The position numbers and the translations under genes are program-made. A DNA stretch of 40,497 nucleotides from JBBQYA01 sp038209155 (GTDB lineage: Bacteria > Bacteroidota > Bacteroidia > Sphingobacteriales > Sphingobacteriaceae), in assembly GCA_038209155.1 (NCBI GenBank), contig JBBQYA010000016.1, forward strand, positions 1 through 40,497, read 5' to 3'. The notes below the pieces were generated by a model. It did no database searches and was not told where the DNA came from. It saw only the letters and a program-made list of their open reading frames with translations. Every line of letters starts with the position of its first letter. Within the stretch, counting starts at the first letter, position 1. Below, one piece after another: positions 24,339 through 31,861 of this stretch.

Positions 24339-25274
24339 ATGCAATTATCTATCATAATCCCAATATACAACGAAGAAGGTAATATCTATTTACTCACTGA
24401 ACGACTGAAAAAAGTAATGCAAGGAATAGGTGTTTCTTGTGAATATATTTTCATAAATGATGGTAGTAGAGACAGATCTTTAGAATTAATTAAGGCAATT
24501 GCTAGTAACGATCCTTCTATTAAGTATATTGATTTCAGTAGAAATTTCGGTCATCAAATAGCTGTAACCGCAGGTTTGGAATTAGCAATTGGTGAAGCTA
24601 TAGTAATAATTGATGCAGATTTGCAAGATCCACCAGAACTTATTGAAGATCTTTATAAAAAAATGAAAGAAGGCTATGAAGTCGTTTATGCACGTAGAAA
24701 AGCTAGAAAAGGAGAGAGTTGGTTAAAACAATTTACTGCTAAACAATTTTATAGAATATTAGCTGCAATTACTTCTATTGATATTCCAGTAGATACTGGA
24801 GATTTTAGAATTATGCACAGGAAAGTTGTAGATATTTTAAAACAAATGCCTGAGCAAAATAAATTTTTAAGAGGGCAAATATCTTGGATTGGATTTAGAC
24901 AAACTTTTGTAGAATATGAAAGAGATCCGCGTCAAAGCGGCGAAACTGGTTACACATATCGTAAAATGCTTCAATTTGCTCTTGACGGAATTACCGGTTT
25001 TTCTAATTTTCCATTAAAGTTTGCAACATTAGCAGGATTTCTAGTTTCTGGAATTTCTTTTATTGTAATGATGTATGCATTGTACTCCAGATTGGTAACT
25101 AAAGATTATATTCCGGGTTGGACCTCTCTTATTTTAAGCATAATGTTTATAGGAGGCATTCAGTTAATTGCAATCGGCATAATAGGAGAATATATAAGTA
25201 GAATAAGTCATAATGTAAAAAACCGACCGCTTTATATTATCAATGAAACCAATATAAATTCAAAAATTGATTAG
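24339..25274 (+). CDS. GT2 glycosyltransferase, polyprenyl-phosphate type (GtrB/ArnC/DPM1-like)
   Basis: A 311-residue membrane-bound family 2 glycosyltransferase. N-terminal GT-A domain with LSIIIPIYNEEGNI, the metal-binding D92-A-D94 in IDADLQDPPELI, and IPVDTGDFRIMHR and FLRGQISWIGFRQ at the acceptor side. Two C-terminal membrane helices at about 228-250 and 262-285, ending GEYISRI. This layout transfers a sugar from a nucleotide donor to undecaprenyl (polyprenyl) phosphate on the cytoplasmic face. A large multi-span membrane protein converges on it from the other strand, only 9 bases away; whether they work together is not known. Confidence 0.92.
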   Translation: MQLSIIIPIYNEEGNIYLLTERLKKVMQGIGVSCEYIFINDGSRDRSLELIKAIASNDPSIKYIDFSRNFGHQIAVTAGLELAIGEAIVIIDADLQDPPELIEDLYKKMKEGYEVVYARRKARKGESWLKQFTAKQFYRILAAITSIDIPVDTGDFRIMHRKVVDILKQMPEQNKFLRGQISWIGFRQTFVEYERDPRQSGETGYTYRKMLQFALDGITGFSNFPLKFATLAGFLVSGISFIVMMYALYSRLVTKDYIPGWTSLILSIMFIGGIQLIAIGIIGEYISRISHNVKNRPLYIINETNINSKID

Positions 25275-25283
25275 GTAATGGCA

Positions 25284-27026
25284 CTAATTTAGAGCCAACA
25301 TTTTCACTCTTCTACTTAATAAAAATAGAATTAATAAGAGTAAAACAAAAAAGGGAATACTTAAATAAAAACCTATTCTACTATTGGGAGGAGTGAATAC
25401 TAAGCTAATTTCTGAGGATGGATTTCTGATTTTTATTAATCCATTTTCTTCTATTAAAGTCCCTGAACCCTGTTCTATTTCCCAGCCTTGATTGAAATTT
25501 TGGTTAACAATTAATTCTGATAAGGGCTTATCTGTTTTTATAATTAATTTATTTGGTGAGAAATAACTAAGCGTTGCGTTTGGGTTTTCTATTATTTTAA
25601 TGGGTTCATTGATGATAATATTTTCAAATCCGAAATATTTAAGAGGCAAAGGTTCATATCCATTTACAAGACCAATATTTTCTTTTAAATTATGATAAAG
25701 TATTCCTGAAGATGAAAAAATTAATGAGTCTTCTTTTTTTAACATTGAAAATTCATTTTTATTCTGAGAATATTCAACTTTTGGACTTTCTTTATAAGAA
25801 GCTAATATGGAATAATTTATAACTGTTAAATTAATAATCCACGAAAGCATTATCATAAATATTAATGGGTGATCCTTTTTGTTTTTATCGATTATTTGAC
25901 TCAACCAAATACTTAATAAAAATATAACATAAATAATAGATCTAGAAGGGGCTCTTAAATTGTTAAATATGGGTACAAACTTATTCAGTAAACTCCATGG
26001 ATTTACATGATTAGGAATATCTCCCATTGAAAACCAAATGAGGAAAGCGGCAAAGCCAATTAAATAAGGGGAGATTTTTAAAGTTTTTCGAAAATAGAAT
26101 AATAATAAAAACCCAATAATTTCAAAATACGAGCTGTATTCCCACCAACCATGATAGGTGTAAGTATTTTTGTTATTATTTGGTGAATGATCGCTAAATG
26201 TGCTTAAGAGCTGAATAAATGAAATATGAGTATCATCTAAAAAAACTCTTGGAGATTCAGAAAGATATCTAATAGATGGATATAATTTCCAAAGAGATAG
26301 ACCATAACCTATTATTACAGTAAAGAAGATATAGAGTAAAATATTTATTGATTTTTTTTCAGAAATATATTCCGAGAGCGCATAAAAAAAAACGAATATT
26401 GGTGTAAAAACTAAGGGATAAGAAGCACCAGATAAAATTAAATTTAAATAAATTAAAACTGGAATGATAAAATTAAATAAACTTAATCTTCCGATTTTTT
26501 TAAAATTAAAATAAGCAACAAAAATCCATGGAAGTAATAATATTGTCAAGGTATTCATGTGGCCTGCAGCTAATGTATGCCAAGTAAAATAACTAGTGCA
26601 ACAGAAAATGCTTGCTCCAAACATACTTACCCAAACACTAATATTCTTGTTTCTCAATAGAGTAAACATTCCGAATATCCCGATGATGAAATGAAGCAGA
26701 ATAGTAATTTTTACTGCAATAATCGTAGGTAAAAAGTAGATTAAAAAAAATAGAAAACCATAATGTATGGTCTGTGGATTAGCAAAAAAATCTATTCCGC
26801 CAGAACTCCATGGATTCCAAAACGGTATTTGATGATAATCAGTAAGAGATTTTCTTACGACCTCAAGCGTAAAATAAGTTAAATCAAAATCTCCAGAACC
26901 AAAATTTAACCAATAAGAAGGGAGATAAAACCCCATCATAATTAGTAAAAGAAAAAATAAAACTAAATAAGGATAAACTTTATTATTCTCAATTTTTTCT
27001 GAAATAAGTTTTAATTTCTCTTTCAA
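25284..27026 (-). CDS. Multi-span membrane protein, YfhO/GT-C-like
   Basis: A 580-residue protein with about 12-13 hydrophobic spans: a first span at about 18-35, a loop with GDFDLTYF and IPFWNPWSSGGIDFFANPQ (about 68-86), spans to about 425, then a soluble domain of about 120 residues and a final span near the C terminus (ending LLFLLSRRVK). The loop and topology match YfhO and other GT-C-type lipid-linked sugar transferases, with GDFD in the position of the catalytic acidic motif. The last domain has a beta-sandwich look (NQGWEIEQGSG). No specific sugar or acceptor can be named. It starts one base after the folA stop, so it is co-transcribed with thyA-folA. Confidence 0.75.
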   Translation of the reverse strand: MKEKLKLISEKIENNKVYPYLVLFFLLLIMMGFYLPSYWLNFGSGDFDLTYFTLEVVRKSLTDYHQIPFWNPWSSGGIDFFANPQTIHYGFLFFLIYFLPTIIAVKITILLHFIIGIFGMFTLLRNKNISVWVSMFGASIFCCTSYFTWHTLAAGHMNTLTILLLPWIFVAYFNFKKIGRLSLFNFIIPVLIYLNLILSGASYPLVFTPIFVFFYALSEYISEKKSINILLYIFFTVIIGYGLSLWKLYPSIRYLSESPRVFLDDTHISFIQLLSTFSDHSPNNNKNTYTYHGWWEYSSYFEIIGFLLLFYFRKTLKISPYLIGFAAFLIWFSMGDIPNHVNPWSLLNKFVPIFNNLRAPSRSIIYVIFLLSIWLSQIIDKNKKDHPLIFMIMLSWIINLTVINYSILASYKESPKVEYSQNKNEFSMLKKEDSLIFSSSGILYHNLKENIGLVNGYEPLPLKYFGFENIIINEPIKIIENPNATLSYFSPNKLIIKTDKPLSELIVNQNFNQGWEIEQGSGTLIEENGLIKIRNPSSEISLVFTPPNSRIGFYLSIPFFVLLLLILFLLSRRVKMLALN

Positions 27027-27027
27027 T

Positions 27028-27525
27028 TTAAATTCTATTTAATTCAATAAAGCTATAATCAAATTTATTTTTTTCGTCTGCTTTATTAAAAACTCTCGAA
27101 TGTTCTTTCCATTCGTTTTTATTTATGTAGGGAAAATAAATATCAGCATCAAAAATCTGGTGAACAATTGTCAAATAAATTTTATCTGTTTGTGCTAAAA
27201 CTTGGCGATAAATAGAACCACCTCCGATTACATAAATTTCTTTGTCTTCTCTACACGAATCCAATGCGATTTGTATAGTAGAAGCAGTTTCTATTCCTTC
27301 GATTTTTAAATCAGGTTGAGAAGTTACAACGATGTTTCGACGATTGGGTAGAGGTTTTCCGATTGATTCGAAAGTCTTTCTCCCCATAATAACAGTATTT
27401 CCCGATGTGGTATTTTTAAAATGTTTTAAATCTGCTGGTAAGTGCCAAAGTAAAGAATTGTTTTTCCCAATTTCATTATTTTCCCCTGTTGCAACTACTA
27501 TAGAAACGATTTGATTTTTTGACAC
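27028..27525 (-). CDS. folA: Dihydrofolate reductase
   Basis: Reduces dihydrofolate to tetrahydrofolate with NADPH. The 165 residues show the standard pattern: IVVATGENNEIGKNNSLLWHLPADLKHFK with the substrate Asp in LPAD, then VIMGRKTFESIGKPLPNR for NADPH binding and YVIGGGSIYRQVL. It pairs with thyA upstream, which produces the dihydrofolate it reduces; the 89-base gap holds an all-A/T palindrome. The next gene begins one base after its stop. Confidence 0.97.
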   Translation of the reverse strand: MSKNQIVSIVVATGENNEIGKNNSLLWHLPADLKHFKNTTSGNTVIMGRKTFESIGKPLPNRRNIVVTSQPDLKIEGIETASTIQIALDSCREDKEIYVIGGGSIYRQVLAQTDKIYLTIVHQIFDADIYFPYINKNEWKEHSRVFNKADEKNKFDYSFIELNRI

Positions 27526-27578
27526 TTTTTAAGATTTTAAATAAAATTATTATTAATTTTTATTATTTTTTTTATGGG

Positions 27579-27606
27579 TAAAATTTAATTTTAAAATTAA
27601 ATTTTA
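27579..27606. repeat. 28-base perfect A/T palindrome between thyA and folA
   Basis: TAAAATTTAATTTT (27579-27592) is followed without a spacer by its reverse complement (27593-27606). It consists only of A and T, so the hairpin is weak and there is no adjacent T-run in the thyA direction. It may be a protein-binding site or a chance product of base composition. Confidence 0.45.
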
Positions 27607-27614
27607 TCTTTTAA

Positions 27615-28409
27615 TTATATGGCAACAGCAGCTTTAATATGAGGATGTGACTCGTAATTTAATAGCTCAAAATCTTCAATACTAAAGTCGAATAAATTAC
27701 TAATTTCAGGATTTAACTTCATTGTTGGTAATTTATATGGTGTCCTACTCAATTGTAATTCAGCTTGTTCCATATGATTGGAATATAAATGCGCATCACC
27801 AAGCGTATGGATGAAATCGCCAACTTGCAAATTACAAACTTGTGCAATCATCATTGTAAGTAGGGCATAAGATGCAATATTAAAGGGAACCCCAAGAAAA
27901 ATATCTGCACTTCTTTGATATAGCTGGCAACTTAATTTTCCGTTGGCTACATAAAATTGAAATAGACAATGGCAAGGTGGAAGCGCCATTTTCTCAATTT
28001 CACCAACATTCCAGGCACTCACAATTATTCTTCTAGAATCTGGATTTGTTTTTATTTGGTGAATGATTTGCGAAATTTGATCAATATGCTGCCCGTTTGC
28101 TGTTGGCCAAGATCTCCATTGAGCTCCATAAACAGGGCCTAAATTTCCATTCTCATCTGCCCACTCATCCCAAATTCCAACTTTGTTTTCTTTTAAATAG
28201 GCAATGTTAGTCTCACCTTTCAAAAACCAAATTAATTCGTGAATTATGGATCTTAAATGGACTTTTTTGGTTGTTACCAATGGAAATCCTTGGTTCAAAT
28301 CAAATCTCATTTGATATCCAAAAATACTTTTAGTGCCAGTTCCTGTCCGATCCTGCTTATCAGTTCCAGTATCTATCACCGTTTTCATTAAGTCTAGGTA
28401 GTTTTTCAT
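27615..28409 (-). CDS. thyA: Thymidylate synthase (ThyA type)
   Basis: Makes dTMP from dUMP with methylene-tetrahydrofolate, releasing dihydrofolate. Full length at 264 residues. Seen: DRTGTGTKSIFGYQMRFDL near the N terminus, the catalytic Cys in LPPCHCLFQFYV, RSADIFLGVPFNIASY and HTLGDAHLYSNHMEQ. First gene of the thyA-folA-membrane protein run, divergent from ispE. Confidence 0.98.
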   Translation of the reverse strand: MKNYLDLMKTVIDTGTDKQDRTGTGTKSIFGYQMRFDLNQGFPLVTTKKVHLRSIIHELIWFLKGETNIAYLKENKVGIWDEWADENGNLGPVYGAQWRSWPTANGQHIDQISQIIHQIKTNPDSRRIIVSAWNVGEIEKMALPPCHCLFQFYVANGKLSCQLYQRSADIFLGVPFNIASYALLTMMIAQVCNLQVGDFIHTLGDAHLYSNHMEQAELQLSRTPYKLPTMKLNPEISNLFDFSIEDFELLNYESHPHIKAAVAI

Positions 28410-28471
28410 ATTAAATTCATTTTCTTACAAATAAATAAAATGTAGTTTTGGTTTCCTACGAATGTTGATAA

Positions 28472-29281
28472 ATGGTTGTTTTTCCTAATGCTAAAATAAA
28501 TATTGGACTGGTTGTGACTGAAAAACGATCGGACGGCTTCCATAATATCAATACTATCATGTATCCAATAAGGATATTTGATGTTTTGGAAATTATTCAA
28601 TCCGATGATTTACGTTTTACATCAAGCGGAATAGATATTCCTGGAGATATCAATTCAAATTTATGTTTAAAAGCGTTCCATTTACTAAAGAAAGATTTTA
28701 ACATTTCGGATGTACGTATTCATTTGCATAAAAATATACCCATTGGCGCAGGCTTAGGCGGTGGATCATCCGATGCAGCATTTACCTTGAAAGCCTTAAA
28801 CTCTCTTTTCAATTTGCAAATTGATAGCGGAGATTTGCAAGATTATGCCAAAAAATTGGGAAGTGATTGTGCTTTTTTTATTGAGAATAGGCCAGTTTAT
28901 GCTTTTGAAAAAGGTGATGTTTTCGAACAAATTTATTTTCATTGGAATTTTAATGTTGTGATTGTGTATCCCAATATTCACATAAGTACTGCTTTAGCTT
29001 ATGAGGGTATTAATCCAAGTTTTGAAAATGCAGAAATTCTTAAGTCTATAAATTTTCATCCAGAAAAATGGAATCAATTAATTAAAAATGATTTTGAAAT
29101 TAATGTTTCAAAAAAGTTTCCAGTTATCGAAGAAATAAAAAGGCAATTTTATAAAAATGGAGCTGTTTATTCTGCAATGAGTGGCAGTGGTTCTGCTGTT
29201 TATGGCCTATTTAACTCAAATGTGAATTTATCAGATTTAGAAAAATATGGTAAAGTGTTTGAAGAAACTAATCTTTTTTAA
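28472..29281 (+). CDS. ispE: 4-diphosphocytidyl-2-C-methyl-D-erythritol kinase
   Basis: GHMP-family kinase of the MEP isoprenoid pathway, 269 residues. Seen: FPNAKINIGL (4-13) with the catalytic-side Lys, the ATP loop PIGAGLGGGSSDAAF (about 91-105) and the C-terminal SAMSGSGSAVYGLF. It is the only MEP-pathway gene in the window. Convergent with the TIGR04283 gene, 8 bases apart. Confidence 0.96.
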   Translation: MVVFPNAKINIGLVVTEKRSDGFHNINTIMYPIRIFDVLEIIQSDDLRFTSSGIDIPGDINSNLCLKAFHLLKKDFNISDVRIHLHKNIPIGAGLGGGSSDAAFTLKALNSLFNLQIDSGDLQDYAKKLGSDCAFFIENRPVYAFEKGDVFEQIYFHWNFNVVIVYPNIHISTALAYEGINPSFENAEILKSINFHPEKWNQLIKNDFEINVSKKFPVIEEIKRQFYKNGAVYSAMSGSGSAVYGLFNSNVNLSDLEKYGKVFEETNLF

Positions 29282-29289
29282 ATAAAAAA

Positions 29290-29982
29290 TTACTTTACAT
29301 ATTTTTTGTAAACAGGTAAAATCTCTTCTGGAGATCTTCTCCTCCAATAATATAAATATTTGATATAAATAAATATAAATTGCAAACGGTAAACTCCATT
29401 TTCATTATATCTTCTTGCTGAAGTCGTCACATAATCTTTTATAATATCGAATTTTCCTTTGGCTTTTATTCTTTTAATAATTTCATGATCTTCACAAATT
29501 TTATATGATTCGTTAAATCCTCCAATCTGTTCAAAAGTACTTTTCTGAATAAATAAACCTTGATCTCCTCCTCTAAACGTATTATTATCAAAACGGGTGA
29601 ACCAACTAATTAAAGATAAAAACAAATGATCATAATCAAATTTCAACCTAAAGCAACCACCAGTAAAACCGTTTTTTACAGAATCGGTAATCTTTAAAGC
29701 AAAGTTTTTTGGAGGAATACTATCTGCATGAAGGAAAAATAATATTGAATAATTTGACTTTAATGCTCCGAAATTCATTTGTGGAGCTCTACCTGTTTTC
29801 GGCGATTGAAAAATCAATATGCCAAGTTTTTTCACTATTTCTATAGTATCATCTTCGCTATTTCCATCAATTATTATTATTTCTCCAATTAATTTATCTT
29901 CGTCATTTTTTTTTAATAATGATATTAGATTTTCAATATTTTTCCCCTCGTTCCAAACAGGTATGATTACCGAAATTTTCAT
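29290..29982 (-). CDS. GT2 glycosyltransferase, TIGR04283 (arsenosugar-type) family
   Basis: A 230-residue soluble GT-A glycosyltransferase. Opening ISVIIPVWNEGKNIENLI, DGNSEDDT, and a metal motif of the HADS type in LFFLHADSIPP (about 96-106), then GGDQGLFIQKSTFEQIGGF. The pattern matches the TIGR04283 family, named for a member in arsenosugar clusters; no arsenic genes are visible here, so the substrate is open. Its ATG overlaps the TGA of the TIGR04282 gene (ATGA, 29979-29982). The two nearly always travel together. Confidence 0.9.
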   Translation of the reverse strand: MKISVIIPVWNEGKNIENLISLLKKNDEDKLIGEIIIIDGNSEDDTIEIVKKLGILIFQSPKTGRAPQMNFGALKSNYSILFFLHADSIPPKNFALKITDSVKNGFTGGCFRLKFDYDHLFLSLISWFTRFDNNTFRGGDQGLFIQKSTFEQIGGFNESYKICEDHEIIKRIKAKGKFDIIKDYVTTSARRYNENGVYRLQFIFIYIKYLYYWRRRSPEEILPVYKKYVK

Positions 29983-30584
29983 GCTTTAATTAAAGTTCTA
30001 AGTCCGTCGTTTAAATTATTTTCAGAATCTACATCTGATAAAGTCGGTAGTAATTTAAAGCTAAGTTTTTCCTTTTCTACTGTATGAATAGTTTCTTTTA
30101 ATAAAAATTCTGTGCTCCAAGATTTATCTATAAATAAATTTTTATGTAAAGATTTCATCCCTAATAAATAATAGCCACCATCCTCTGCCGGACCGATAAC
30201 AACATCATTGGAATCCAAACATTGGAAAGCATATTCTACTATTTCTGAATTTAGTTCTATACAATCGCTACCAATAATTATTGTTTTTGTTATTTCATTA
30301 TCAATAACTTCTGAAAAGGCATTCATCATTCTCAAGCCTAAATCTCCGTCAGACTGCTCCTTTTTAATAAACAATTCACTCTTCCAACTATCGTTTACTT
30401 CTATTTTTTGATCGTAAAATAAATATCGTTTTGCATCTATTTTTAGAACGAGATCTTTTGTATGATTTAACAAAGCTTGATAAATAATCAATGCGTTTTT
30501 GTTTCCAATAGTAGCAGCTAGTCTAGTTTTCACCTTTCCCTCTACTGGATTTTTAACAAATATTATTAGATTTTTTTCGGTCAT
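29979..30584 (-). CDS. TIGR04282 family glycosyltransferase/nucleotidyltransferase-like (DUF2064)
   Basis: A 201-residue GT-A-like protein. Seen: NLIIFVKNPVEGKVKTRLAA (the KxPxxGxVKTRL start), IIIGSDCIELNSEIVEYAF (about 102-120) and VVIGPAEDGGYYLLGM (about 130-145), all diagnostic of the DUF2064/TIGR04282 family. It is translationally coupled to the TIGR04283 gene. Arsenosugar synthesis is the family's title, but it does not follow from this context. No other gene of that pathway is within view. Confidence 0.9.
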   Translation of the reverse strand: MTEKNLIIFVKNPVEGKVKTRLAATIGNKNALIIYQALLNHTKDLVLKIDAKRYLFYDQKIEVNDSWKSELFIKKEQSDGDLGLRMMNAFSEVIDNEITKTIIIGSDCIELNSEIVEYAFQCLDSNDVVIGPAEDGGYYLLGMKSLHKNLFIDKSWSTEFLLKETIHTVEKEKLSFKLLPTLSDVDSENNLNDGLRTLIKA

Positions 30585-30682
30585 TATTCCAAATTAACTT
30601 AATAAAAATACGAGAAATACTAAGAAATAAGTTTTCTATTCAAAAAACTAATTAAAAAGACAGAAAGTTATAGTTTCAAAAT

Positions 30683-30718
30683 AAAAAAGATTAATAATTA
30701 TTAAAAAAATAATTATTA
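30683..30718 (-). terminator. Possible terminator of the tRNA pair
   Basis: TAATAATTATT (30692-30702) and AATAATTATTA (30708-30718) form an 11-base inverted repeat around five As; on the minus strand a T-run follows (30688-30683). Stem is all A/T, hence uncertain. It lies downstream of tRNA-Leu. Confidence 0.35.
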
Positions 30719-30753
30719 AAAATTGATAGGAAATAGGGGTAAAAAATCCAATG

Positions 30754-30837
30754 TACCTCAGGCGGGAATCGAACCCGCACGGCCTTACGGCCACAGGATT
30801 TTAAGTCCTGCGTGTCTACCAGTTCCACCACCAAGGC
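30754..30837 (-). tRNA. tRNA-Leu(UAA)
   Basis: 84 bases that fold as a class II tRNA: acceptor GCCTTGG/CTGAGGT with three G-U pairs, D-loop AACTGGTAGA, anticodon stem CAGGA/TCCTG with loop CTTAAAA (anticodon TAA), variable arm GGCCGTAAGGCC and T-arm GCGGG/CCCGC with TTCGATT. The CCA end is not encoded. It reads UUA codons, which are frequent in this AT-rich genome. Confidence 0.95.
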
Positions 30838-30901
30838 GGGTACTAATTGGCTTTTTAAAAAATTGGAAGCAGGAAGCATCCAAAAGATAAGATATTAAAA
30901 G

Positions 30902-30974
<73 letters not shown>

Positions 30975-31300
30975 ATGTGCTAATCCGTTGATCAGCGAGG
31001 TGCAAATATAGAAAAATATAAAAAGCTGTCAAGTATGATTAACGTTTTTTTTACTAATTAAGTAATAATAGCACTTATCGTTTTCTATTTGAGAGTGTTA
31101 AGTGAATGAAAATCTTTTATATTTTGTTTATATTTTCAAAATATTACTTAAAAATGGTGATAAATTGTCATTCAATTACGAAAAATTTACTTTAAAAGAA
31201 AAAGTTTTTATCTCCATTTCTATCTGTTTATTTGTCTCTGTTTTATATATTTTTTGTCAAAAAGACTTTATGATACAAATTGTGGATTAGTATAGCACCA
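30975..31300. other. Intergenic stretch between tRNA-Gly and recX
   Basis: 326 bases. The tRNA promoter lies at 31003-31032. The rest holds only a weak GTG-started open frame (31102-31290, plus, 62 codons) with one hydrophobic segment (ISICLFVSVLYIF). It has no recognisable family or ribosome-binding context, and I do not call it a gene. Confidence 0.5.
31003..31032 (-). promoter_or_regulatory. Promoter of the tRNA-Gly/tRNA-Leu unit
   Basis: On the minus strand TTG (31032-31030), 19 bases, then TATATTTG (31010-31003): both Bacteroidota elements at proper spacing. Transcription would begin around 30996, about 20 bases before tRNA-Gly. It is the best promoter match in the window. Confidence 0.75.
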
Positions 31301-31765
31301 TTATTTTTTAGAGGGTGTAAGTTTCTTAATGCACGACCAAACCAATTCACTTTCAAAACCTCTTCCCATACAGTAAACTGCTATGGAATGTGATTGTTGA
31401 GCTGAAAATTTACTTTCTAGTCCAATTCTTTTTTCAATTACTTGTTCTAGTTTTTCTAGATAATCATCATCTGAGATGTTTTTTAAAGCTTTTTTGATAC
31501 AATAATCACTTATTCTTTTTTGCTTTAAGGCTGCTTTTATTTTAATTTTTCCCCAAGCTTTTATTCTGAATTTTCCTCCAGCAAATTGGACAGCAAATCT
31601 TTCTTCATTCAAAAAATCTTCTTCAATTAATTGAGCAATTATTTGTTCTACTTGATTGGAATACAGCTTGAAACTGTACAATTTTTCTCTGACTTCTTGA
31701 TGAGATCGCTCTTGATAATTACAATAATATTCAGCTTTCTTCTTAGCCAGAGTTAAATCTGTCAT
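31301..31765 (-). CDS. recX: RecX family regulatory protein
   Basis: A 154-residue, mostly helical protein matching RecX, which caps and limits RecA filaments. Seen: the three-helix repeats, with EYYCNYQERSHQEVREKLY (about 12-30), DFLNEERFAVQFAGGKFRIKAWGKIKIKAAL (split over about 50-80) and the degenerate third unit with YCMGRGFESELVW. recA is not in the window. Length fits Bacteroidota members. Divergent from murF-alr. Confidence 0.92.
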   Translation of the reverse strand: MTDLTLAKKKAEYYCNYQERSHQEVREKLYSFKLYSNQVEQIIAQLIEEDFLNEERFAVQFAGGKFRIKAWGKIKIKAALKQKRISDYCIKKALKNISDDDYLEKLEQVIEKRIGLESKFSAQQSHSIAVYCMGRGFESELVWSCIKKLTPSKK

Positions 31766-31861
31766 TTTCTAAATGGTAAAGTCAAATTTAAAATAAAACT
31801 AATTACGATTTCAATCATTAATCCATATTGGATTTTTAGTTTCTTTGTATTGAGATTGTAT

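Noticed and set aside
29290..30584. Arsenosugar synthesis cluster
   Set aside because: Only the two glycosyltransferase-like genes are present; no arsenic methyltransferase or ArsS-type gene is nearby.
30691..30879. 62-codon frame on the minus strand
   Set aside because: It runs through tRNA-Leu and is not a protein gene.
31102..31290. Small GTG-started open frame with one hydrophobic stretch
   Set aside because: No recognisable family, no ribosome-binding or promoter signal, AT-rich composition makes such frames likely by chance.
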